29,849 nucleotides of DNA, taken from the IMG/VR virus record IMGVR_UViG_3300032116_008697, positions 1-29,849 of that record; one strand, given 5' to 3'. The position numbers were made by a program, and so were the translations under genes. The notes under the pieces are model-generated. The model ran no database searches and was not told the origin of the DNA. It worked only from the letters and a program-made list of their open reading frames with translations. Of this stretch, positions 7,527 through 14,292 are shown piece after piece (position 1 is the first letter of the stretch; every line of letters starts with the position of its first letter). This DNA comes from a virus.

Positions 7527-8536
7527 ATACTTTTGCTTTTATGTTTATTAACTTCTAATTCAACCCAATTATATAATTTAACCATGCCTTCCTCAAGCGG
7601 CTTTGTTGGACGCCACCCTGTTACCTTTTCTACCAATTCATTGTTTGAATTTCTACCTCTAACGCCTAATGCATTTGATTCAACATTTTTAATTGTTAAA
7701 GTTTTGCCTGAAATTTTAATAACCATTTTAGCCAAGTCATTAATTGATATCATTTCATCTGAGCCAATATTAACAGGATAGACATAATCTGATTGCATCA
7801 ATGCTTTTACACCATCCAAACATTCGTCAATGAATAAAAAACTACGCTGTTGTAAACCATCACCAAATATTTCAATTTCTCCGCCATCTTTTGCTTCTGC
7901 TACTTTCCTACATACTGCTGCTGGAGCTTTTTCTCTGCCGTCTTTGTAAGTACATTCAGGTGAAAATATGTTATGGAAACGACCAATTCTTACATCTAAA
8001 TTTTTGTTTCTTCTGAAAGAATCATAAATCTGTTCTGATAATAGCTTCTCAATGCCGTAGACACTATCTGGTTTACCATCCCAAGCTGAATCTTCTTTTA
8101 ATGATGCGCTATCTAATGACTCTTGCAATCTTTCGCTATAAGCACAAGCGCTTGATGAAAAAAATAATTTTTTAACTCCGTATTCTGATGCAGCCTTTGC
8201 CACATTTAAATTAATCATTGTTGAATCATATATAATATCTGCATCGTTAACCCCTGTAAATACATACAAAGCGCCTCCCATATCGGCAGCTAATTGATAC
8301 ACCTCATCAAACGCATTAACATTATCATGCCATGTTGTTTGCTGGGGATTCCATAAAGCCTTTGATACATTTGATGGATTACGCAAATCTAAAATAAATG
8401 CTTCATCTGCTTCAGACTTTGAAAATTCAGGTTGTTTAACATCTACTGATCTCACCCAATAGCCTTCGCTTTTTAATCTTTTTACTAATTGCATTCCGAT
8501 CATCCCATGACCGCCTAATACACAAGCTGTTTTCAT
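7523..8536 (-). CDS. GDP-mannose 3,5-epimerase (extended SDR family)
   Basis: A 337-residue NAD-dependent epimerase. The family converts GDP-D-mannose to GDP-L-galactose (and some GDP-L-gulose). The Rossmann motif GGHGMIG is at 8-14. Features that single out this epimerase rather than a generic UDP-glucose 4-epimerase are AADMGG (83-88), SSACAY with C131, the YGIEK pair Y160/K164, RIGRFHNIF (183-191), GREKAPAAVCRK (200-211, K203), GDGLQQRSFLFIDEC (225-239), NIGSDEM (256-262) and GVRGRNS (291-297). Each matches the corresponding block of the plant enzyme, including the catalytic Cys, Tyr and Lys positions. Length is slightly below the plant protein (about 377), chiefly at the ends. It sits between two methyltransferase genes and close to a GT11 enzyme, so its product is likely used within the island. 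This is the best-identified enzyme of the island. Confidence 0.88.
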   Translation of the reverse strand: MKTACVLGGHGMIGMQLVKRLKSEGYWVRSVDVKQPEFSKSEADEAFILDLRNPSNVSKALWNPQQTTWHDNVNAFDEVYQLAADMGGALYVFTGVNDADIIYDSTMINLNVAKAASEYGVKKLFFSSSACAYSERLQESLDSASLKEDSAWDGKPDSVYGIEKLLSEQIYDSFRRNKNLDVRIGRFHNIFSPECTYKDGREKAPAAVCRKVAEAKDGGEIEIFGDGLQQRSFLFIDECLDGVKALMQSDYVYPVNIGSDEMISINDLAKMVIKISGKTLTIKNVESNALGVRGRNSNNELVEKVTGWRPTKPLEEGMVKLYNWVELEVNKHKSKSI

Positions 8537-8537
8537 A

Positions 8538-9140
8538 TTAAAATTTATTTAGTTTTAAATACCATTGTTTTTTAAACCACCATAATCCCCATCCGTTAGC
8601 AGTTTCTTCTGAATGTAAAACTTTTTCTGTTTCAAATTCTCTATCTGCAATATCTGCTCTAGTAAATGTTTTTGGCACAATTTGACTTACTGCTCTATTT
8701 ACTTCGTCTGCATTAAAATCATGGCCTGCAAGTATGCCTTCGTCTTTTACTTTATTATACCATTCAATTACCTCTTGTTTTGTTTCTTTGTATGTGTGTG
8801 ATGAATCAATGTAAACAAAATCTAAAAAACCATCATTAAACATTTTAGCACAATCTAAACTTGCATAAGGCATTACTTCTATATAATCACCCAAACCACT
8901 TTTTATAATGTTTTCGTATATGGTTTTCATTTGAAAAAAACCACCGTAGCCCATATTGTCTATTGCATAAATTTTAAAATCTTTACCCAAGTTTTTTAAT
9001 TCTTGTGCTAAATATATAACACTATCGCCATTTGCAACACCGACTTCTGCTAGTCGTGCGTTGTTGGGTAACTCTTTTGCAATTCTTTGATAGAAATGCT
9101 GAAAATCAAACATAATTAAATCATTCATAATTTTATCCAT
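8538..9140 (-). CDS. Class I SAM-dependent methyltransferase (Methyltransf_24-like)
   Basis: A 200-residue methyltransferase. Motif I is LAEVGVANGDSVIYLA (30-45), motif II AIDNMG (59-64), a middle motif DFVYIDSSHTYKETKQEV (107-124), and GILAGHDF (135-142). The IDSSHTY and GHDF blocks are typical of the Methyltransf_24 family found in sugar and cell-surface loci, where the second aspartate and histidine bind metal and substrate. The start overlaps the GT11 gene by 16 bases; an internal ATG four codons later would reduce the overlap to 4 bases (ATGA-like), so the true start may be M5. Its neighbours suggest O-methylation of a sugar, but the substrate is unknown. Confidence 0.8.
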   Translation of the reverse strand: MDKIMNDLIMFDFQHFYQRIAKELPNNARLAEVGVANGDSVIYLAQELKNLGKDFKIYAIDNMGYGGFFQMKTIYENIIKSGLGDYIEVMPYASLDCAKMFNDGFLDFVYIDSSHTYKETKQEVIEWYNKVKDEGILAGHDFNADEVNRAVSQIVPKTFTRADIADREFETEKVLHSEETANGWGLWWFKKQWYLKLNKF

Positions 9141-9862
9141 TCAGGTTTAACAATATCGCTAGTGTCTAATCCGCACCATCCCTCACTAAACCAAAATTGC
9201 GGAAAGATTACTTTTTTATCTTCATTTTTATTTAAATACGCACCCCACCAAGAGAATGTAGATGGTGAACATATTTGATGCTCACACCAGCTCATTTCTA
9301 CAAGATCGGATTGCTCGTCTGTATTTCCAGAATATTCACAATCGCTTCTATGCGCAAACGCTTCCATACACCAAGAAATGTCATCAGAAAAGAATTTAAA
9401 CTTATAATCAGGAAACATACTCATGGCTTTTTCATACCATTCTATCGTTACCTCCGGATGCTTATCTCTTAATGTAACGTAATCGCCGCGTCTTACATGG
9501 ACAGAAACATAGCCATCCATTTTTTTATATGGGAAATTTAACAAGTAAATTATTTCATTACGATAGTTGTCAAAATATTTAGCTGTCTGCCTGTAACCTT
9601 CAATAATTATATTCTTGTCTTTCCAAGATGGATTGTATGGTAATTCTTCGTAAGAATGTTTTGTTTCCCATAAGTGAACTTTTTCAAGTCCGGGATTATA
9701 GCTATCATTAATTAAATGCGAGCAATAGATGGGGTTCCATTTTGGGTTGCTAGTTTCATTTGGAACGGTAAAATTTAAGTCATGCTGTAACGCATAAGCC
9801 ATAGCCGTAGCGCATTCAAACATCCAGTTGCCGAGGCGGCCCGCATTATTAAAAGTTACCAT
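9125..9862 (-). CDS. GT11 glycosyltransferase (alpha-1,2-fucosyltransferase family)
   Basis: A 245-residue GT11 enzyme. The family transfers L-fucose from GDP-L-fucose. Landmarks are in the right order: GRLGNWMF (8-15, compare the family's GGLGNQMF), EGYRQTAKYF (88-97), HVRRGDY (122-128, GDP-binding), FSDD (158-161), and CEHQICSPSTFSWWGAYLN near 193-211. It is shorter than typical bacterial members (about 280-300) because loops are reduced, but no signature block is missing. The adjacent pathway makes GDP-L-galactose, which differs from GDP-L-fucose only by a 6-hydroxyl, and no GDP-fucose synthesis gene is seen here; the donor may therefore be GDP-L-galactose (inference). It has no membrane segment. 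Confidence 0.85.
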   Translation of the reverse strand: MVTFNNAGRLGNWMFECATAMAYALQHDLNFTVPNETSNPKWNPIYCSHLINDSYNPGLEKVHLWETKHSYEELPYNPSWKDKNIIIEGYRQTAKYFDNYRNEIIYLLNFPYKKMDGYVSVHVRRGDYVTLRDKHPEVTIEWYEKAMSMFPDYKFKFFSDDISWCMEAFAHRSDCEYSGNTDEQSDLVEMSWCEHQICSPSTFSWWGAYLNKNEDKKVIFPQFWFSEGWCGLDTSDIVKPEWIKL

Positions 9863-9863
9863 G

Positions 9864-10568
9864 TTAAATATGTTTCCAGATTTTATTATTAATTACATCA
9901 AGTACATTCGTTTTGCTTATGCTATATTCTTTTGCCAAAATTGTTGAAGAATATTTACCAGATTTGTGTTTCTGTCTAATTTCTAAAACTTTAATATTAT
10001 TTAATTTTGACTTACCATGAAATTCGCCCCTATTATCAATCTTATTTTTTAAAGTATCACTTATTTTCTTTTTATTTTCTTCAGTTCTAACCTTCCCAAT
10101 ATTCATTTTACCCATCTTAATAGCTTGCTCAGAGGTTCTATATTTTGCAAAAATTTCATCAAGGTGCTTAGGCATTTTTTTACCTAAATTAGATTTTCTT
10201 AAAGCCTCTCTAGTTGAATCCGGCATCTTTTTGCCTATCTTTTTTGCAGTTAGTTTGTCAATAAGCTCTTTGGACATTTTGCCTCCATAATTACCTCCAT
10301 CTCTTAAATTAAACAATTTGATATTTGCAGACTTGTAAAAATCAATATATAGTATTTCGTATTCATTCAAAACGTCTTGATCTATGTCAATAGGCAACAT
10401 ATGCAAAATTTCAAATTCATGATTTTCATACCCATGTTTTTTAAAAGAATTTTTTAAAAACTGGTTTTTGCAAGACGACTTGTGTTGTCTAAATCTAGCG
10501 CTTATATTAGTACTTTGCCCAATATAAACGTTTTTAGATGGAGATGTTATTTTATAAATACCCTGCAT
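9864..10568 (-). CDS. GIY-YIG homing endonuclease with NUMOD3 repeats
   Basis: A 234-residue free-standing homing endonuclease. The nuclease domain has GIY at 3-5, YIG at 15-17, R25 and the catalytic glutamate E71 (NEYEILYID), all positioned as in the I-TevI group. Residues 105-160 hold Lys-rich NUMOD3-type repeats (GKKMPDSTREALRKSNLGKK, then GKVRTEENKKKISDTL), which contact DNA. The C-terminal 45 residues form a helix-turn-helix module (KVLEIRQKHKSGKYSSTILA and SKTNVLDVINNKIWKH). The gene sits inside the sugar island between the GT2 and GT11 genes. Neither neighbour is interrupted, so it is an intergenic insertion rather than an intron passenger. It is probably active, given the complete set of catalytic residues. 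Confidence 0.9.
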   Translation of the reverse strand: MQGIYKITSPSKNVYIGQSTNISARFRQHKSSCKNQFLKNSFKKHGYENHEFEILHMLPIDIDQDVLNEYEILYIDFYKSANIKLFNLRDGGNYGGKMSKELIDKLTAKKIGKKMPDSTREALRKSNLGKKMPKHLDEIFAKYRTSEQAIKMGKMNIGKVRTEENKKKISDTLKNKIDNRGEFHGKSKLNNIKVLEIRQKHKSGKYSSTILAKEYSISKTNVLDVINNKIWKHI

Positions 10569-10588
10569 AGGGGATAAAGTTAATTAAT

Positions 10589-11284
10589 TTAATTTAATTC
10601 CCTAATTTTTTCTATTAATTTTTCTCTAAAATCTCCTGTTCTTTGCACATTGTTTATGTAATGCGATTGATCATGGACTAAGTGATTATATCTTAACCCG
10701 TCAACTATGTGGATTGTTCGCCCTGACATTAGCCAATTGTAATTCTGAAACAAGCTATCGCTAGTAACCGGATCTATTTCCGCATCCCATACCTCGCAAT
10801 AAGAATGTTTATTTACAAAATAGTTCATGCAGTTTAAGCAAGTTTCAAACATTGGCTTGTCTATATACTCGGATAGGTTATCCTTGGTTACAAATAGGTT
10901 AGCGTATTCTGTGTAATTAAACATTGGCATTGCCCAATCTGGTGCTAATACCGTGTCCTTATCCCACTCTTGCTCATATATTTTATCCAAATAGTCAGTG
11001 TCTATCTCATTGTCAGAATCAAGTATAATGCAATAGTCTGTTGTTGATAGGCTTATAGCCACATACTTGTTTGCATAACAATCTCTGTTGCTTAGATTTC
11101 TAAATAGTTTAACCTTCTTTAGCTTATCACATTCTTGCTTTAATTGGTTATAAATAGGTAAATCACTCATATCATCCACTATTACAATATTTTTAACACG
11201 AGGATCGTCATATACCTTACTAAAACTTTTTAATGTCATTTCTACCCTATTCCAAGTTGGGATACATATACATATTTCTCTCAT
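10589..11284 (-). CDS. Family 2 glycosyltransferase (GT-A fold)
   Basis: A 231-residue GT2-type enzyme. It opens with the canonical ICICIPTWNR (4-13), followed by IVIVDDMSD (33-41), the nucleotide-sugar-binding aspartates, and the metal-binding CIILDSDNEID with D89-x-D91. The C-terminal half contains acceptor-side sequence (APDWAMPMFNYTEY and LFQNYNWLMSGRTIHIVDGLRYNH) that I do not recognise to subfamily. There is no membrane segment, so it is not a synthase-type GT2. The start overlaps the upstream GT25-like gene as ATGA. Donor sugar is unknown. Confidence 0.8.
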   Translation of the reverse strand: MREICICIPTWNRVEMTLKSFSKVYDDPRVKNIVIVDDMSDLPIYNQLKQECDKLKKVKLFRNLSNRDCYANKYVAISLSTTDYCIILDSDNEIDTDYLDKIYEQEWDKDTVLAPDWAMPMFNYTEYANLFVTKDNLSEYIDKPMFETCLNCMNYFVNKHSYCEVWDAEIDPVTSDSLFQNYNWLMSGRTIHIVDGLRYNHLVHDQSHYINNVQRTGDFREKLIEKIRELN

Positions 11285-11901
11285 AAATTTCCTAGTTTTT
11301 GATAATATCTTTGTTCTATAAATGGTTGCCAGTCAATAAAGGTATTGCCTATATCTGATACGCCCGGCCTTTGAGTGCATAAAAGTGGATAAGTAATGTA
11401 AGTTGTGCCATGACATTGTATCTTATTTACAATACAATTGTCTATCGGTGCTTCTAAAACTGCCATTAATATCTCCTTCATTCCATGCAATGATATAGCC
11501 CAAGCATGAGTGGCATATGCGTTTTCTACTAATAAAAGGTTAGGTGAGGCTCTCAACTTAAACCCCGTAGTGCATTGCGCCCCAAGATAAAGTATATCCC
11601 ATATAAGAGGTAATTGCTTTACAACTTCATTCATTGTATCGTTAGGGTTACCACAAGAGTCAACAAACATAGCGTCATCTTCAAATATCAAGACTGACTC
11701 CCATTCGTTCTTTATCGCTTCTCTAAATATCTTCTCTACTGTAATGCGCAAGCCTTCTGCTCCATTTTCATGCTTTGTGGCGTTAATCAATTCGTATGGA
11801 ATATCCCATTTGTAAAGCTGCTCTGCAATCTCTATTAGCCTATCTGTCCTTTCCGGCAAGTTTATGACAAATATTTTAGTAAAAAAGTTAGTCCAAGACA
11901 T
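11281..11901 (-). CDS. GT25 family glycosyltransferase
   Basis: A 206-residue enzyme of the LPS-type GT25 family, which adds beta-linked hexoses to surface glycans (or to collagen in animals). Diagnostic blocks are IFVINLPERTDR (10-21), LIFEDDAMF with E74-D75-D76, DILYLGAQ near residue 102, and THAWAISLHGM near 131, where the family has a 'Y.is..gA' block. The stretch QRPGVSDIGN near residue 177 corresponds to the end of the active-site region. It is the first gene of the cargo island in transcription order and its ATG overlaps the terminase stop codon (TAATG), so its translation is probably coupled to terminase translation. Confidence 0.82.
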   Translation of the reverse strand: MSWTNFFTKIFVINLPERTDRLIEIAEQLYKWDIPYELINATKHENGAEGLRITVEKIFREAIKNEWESVLIFEDDAMFVDSCGNPNDTMNEVVKQLPLIWDILYLGAQCTTGFKLRASPNLLLVENAYATHAWAISLHGMKEILMAVLEAPIDNCIVNKIQCHGTTYITYPLLCTQRPGVSDIGNTFIDWQPFIEQRYYQKLGNL

Positions 11902-13949
11902 TACGCTAGTTTAGTTTGTGGGAAAAAGTCAGTCAGTTTGAATTTGGCTTCCGGTTTTTTAAAGTTTGCTCTTTTATAATAATCTGCAAATAAAGTCCAT
12001 CCGCCTCCCATTACTAAGTCAGATACCTCTGTTTCGTTTACATTAAACTTAATCAATCCATCATATTTATCGTCTATTAATTCTGGGTATATTATCTTTC
12101 CTTCCTTACCATGCGTCAAAATGTATTGCTCCCAAAGGTTTACCATTAGGGCTTTATTGTCCGCATTAGGGTCTACCCCATAATTTGATTTTTCTGGCAA
12201 TCTTATCAGAAACGCTTCGCAATAATTGTCAACAAAAAACTTTCGCAATCCGCCATCCATTTTCGCCTCTATTAGCATTTGGCCTCCATAAGCAAAGCAT
12301 TGCAGTACCATATCCATATGGAAAAGCTCTACCATCTTAGGTCTTGCGTGGTATTTGGAAACAAACATCATATTATAAACAGGATCGTTTATGCCTATAT
12401 CATACCTATTCAAAACTAAGCTAGTTGCCTTTGAACCTTCTCCATGTTCAACAACCGAGTTTTGGAATGGATCGCATCCCATAATAAACTGTACTGGATT
12501 TTTAGGTAAAAATAAATTACCCCTTCTTGTGTATGTTTCGCCCTTTGTTATCTTAAAATTCTTGGCTCTAGTCCATCTTGCTGCTTCTTTGCTAGTCGTT
12601 TCCCATACTGCTTCTGTAAATGGCACGCCGTCTTTCCAAGTCCAATTGCCATATTCAAGCACCTCTTTCTCATTAATCTTTGCTATTTCATAAAGATCGT
12701 TAAGCAATACCGCATCAAAATGACAATTGGTATTTCTAAGCATGAACATTTCCCTTTCATCAAAAGGGTTCATTCTTATCTCCTCCTCTAATTGAACGGC
12801 TTCTAATTGCTTACGCTTGGCTAATAAGTATTCTTTAGCTCCCAACCTAACATCTTCTTCATTTAAATCGCCTGCACCAACGTAATTATCAACTAAATAT
12901 TTATATTGTTCTTCTGTTGGTGGCCCGATTACACTCATGCCATATCGATCAATAAAGCCTAGATAACCATCATACGCGGGCGAGAAGTACTTAACCAAAC
13001 GATTTGGCGTCTTGGGATATTTCAAATGATCGGCAGCATCCCATACTATCTTAAACTCCTCACCCCCGCTAGTCATACTGTTCGAGGTTGATGGACATTC
13101 AATAAATCCTACCCTCTTGGCACCTTTTACCAATGTTTTACTTACAATAGATAAGAATGTCGAGAATGGCGTTTCTTTTGCCCATTTTCCGCCTTCATCA
13201 AATAAACCACGACTAAGACGACCAGAGTCATAAGAGTTCAAGGAAGGCGCACGATAATCAATTCTAGACCTATGTCCGGTATCATTATCTATTGCATTAC
13301 CCTTTGTGCCTCTAATGTCTACTGACTTATGGGCAAATACAAGTTCGCTTACACTGTCTTTGTTGTTTAATTGCTTGGGCTTTAGGAATACCGGTAGTTG
13401 TCTGTAACCAAAAGAAATCATATTGGTAAAGGCCGCCTTAGCATCTATTTGCGTTTTACTTGTCAAACCACAAAAGCTATTCTTATAGAAAATACACTCG
13501 TAAACTATATTTGATGTCGCTTGGGATGTCGCACCCTCACGGCGTTTCTTGCCTCGGACTACGCCTAAGCACCAAGGAGTCTTTTCCCAATGGTCTAGAA
13601 ACAAAAAGTACCTTCTATCTGCATCCCTAAAATCACCATAGATATCGTCCTCTAGCTTCCACCATTGAAGGTAAAAATAATGCTTACCTGTAATGTATGT
13701 GGCTTTACCATTGTTGTAAAACCAAAAGCCTTTCTTGCATCTGTCTACTTCTCTTGTAGCAAAAGCTGCCTGTTGTGCATCAAGCAAAGCGTTGCCTTCC
13801 TTATCGTATTCTACCGATTGAAAAATATTAGGCAGTTCTTTTCTTCTCCAATACTGTTCGGCAGCATCAGATTCACCCCAATCTTCTATTTCAGTATCAC
13901 ATTCAGGTAGGGTAATATTAGTTCCGTATATGCTTATTACTTCAGCCAT
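11901..13949 (-). CDS. Terminase large subunit (TerL)
   Basis: A 682-residue DNA-packaging motor. The N-terminal ATPase shows a degenerate Walker A (RGKKRREGATS, residues 132-142) of the kind seen in crAss-like terminases, and a Walker B ending LFDEGGK with D251-E252. The C-terminal RuvC-type nuclease has its acidic triad at D493 (MGCDPFQNS), E561 (LIEAKMDGG) and D644 (EVSDLVMGGGW). It is full length and unbroken, despite two homing endonucleases nearby. It would dock on the portal, whose gene lies 6.9 kb downstream rather than adjacent. The start overlaps the stop of the preceding small gene as TAATG. Motifs are clear enough that the call does not depend on context. Confidence 0.93.
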   Translation of the reverse strand: MAEVISIYGTNITLPECDTEIEDWGESDAAEQYWRRKELPNIFQSVEYDKEGNALLDAQQAAFATREVDRCKKGFWFYNNGKATYITGKHYFYLQWWKLEDDIYGDFRDADRRYFLFLDHWEKTPWCLGVVRGKKRREGATSQATSNIVYECIFYKNSFCGLTSKTQIDAKAAFTNMISFGYRQLPVFLKPKQLNNKDSVSELVFAHKSVDIRGTKGNAIDNDTGHRSRIDYRAPSLNSYDSGRLSRGLFDEGGKWAKETPFSTFLSIVSKTLVKGAKRVGFIECPSTSNSMTSGGEEFKIVWDAADHLKYPKTPNRLVKYFSPAYDGYLGFIDRYGMSVIGPPTEEQYKYLVDNYVGAGDLNEEDVRLGAKEYLLAKRKQLEAVQLEEEIRMNPFDEREMFMLRNTNCHFDAVLLNDLYEIAKINEKEVLEYGNWTWKDGVPFTEAVWETTSKEAARWTRAKNFKITKGETYTRRGNLFLPKNPVQFIMGCDPFQNSVVEHGEGSKATSLVLNRYDIGINDPVYNMMFVSKYHARPKMVELFHMDMVLQCFAYGGQMLIEAKMDGGLRKFFVDNYCEAFLIRLPEKSNYGVDPNADNKALMVNLWEQYILTHGKEGKIIYPELIDDKYDGLIKFNVNETEVSDLVMGGGWTLFADYYKRANFKKPEAKFKLTDFFPQTKLA

Positions 13950-14260
13950 TATCTTCTAGATTCAGCTATACTTTCTACGAATGGCTTTTTGACTACGTCT
14001 TTTTGCTCATCGCCAGTAACACCGGCAGATATGCCTAAGTCTTTAATTGCTGTTGACAAAGCAGAGCTATCATTCCAAATAGCTTTTAACCTTTCAAAAG
14101 TCTTGTCTTTTGGATCTTCTAAAAGCAAATGGGATAAGTTAGTCTTATTAAGCAAATCAGCCATTTCATTTGCCTTTCTATTCAAAGCGTAAAACAACTT
14201 GGCAGCCCCGTTCTGTTCATATAGGGCTACCTTTTGTCTTAATTCTTCTAATGTTTCCAT
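13949..14260 (-). CDS. Small protein directly before TerL; possible small terminase subunit
   Basis: A 103-residue, mostly helical and charged protein. Residues 1-40 form a probable coiled coil (ETLEELRQKVALYEQNGAAK then FYALNRKANEMADLLNK), followed by a short helical region and a tail KDVVKKPFVESIAESRR. Its size, helical character and TAATG coupling to TerL fit a small terminase subunit (TerS), which binds DNA and sets packaging initiation. No recognisable helix-turn-helix is visible, and TerS genes diverge too fast to identify by eye. It may be an unrelated protein. Confidence 0.4.
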   Translation of the reverse strand: METLEELRQKVALYEQNGAAKLFYALNRKANEMADLLNKTNLSHLLLEDPKDKTFERLKAIWNDSSALSTAIKDLGISAGVTGDEQKDVVKKPFVESIAESRR

Positions 14261-14280
14261 TTAGATAGTTTTAGTTAATA

Positions 14281-14288
14281 CAAATATA
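14281..14288 (-). promoter_or_regulatory. Possible -7 box upstream of terminase genes
   Basis: TATATTTG on the minus strand matches the Bacteroidota -7 consensus TAnnTTTG exactly and lies 20 bases before the ATG at 14260. No TTG is found at the expected -33 distance, so only half a promoter is visible. It sits in the 32-base gap between the giant gene and the terminase genes, a sensible place for a new transcript. Confidence 0.25.
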
Positions 14289-14292
14289 TAAA

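Noticed and set aside
9125-9862. Plain fucosylation of a host glycan by the GT11 enzyme
   Set aside because: Not excluded, but no GDP-fucose synthesis gene is in the window while a GDP-L-galactose-producing enzyme is; kept as the alternative rather than the main reading.
5550-11901. Sugar enzymes as DNA-modifying glucosyltransferases (T4-like)
   Set aside because: The families seen (GT25, GT11, GT2, GT47) act on glycans or proteins, and no modified-nucleotide synthesis gene accompanies them here.
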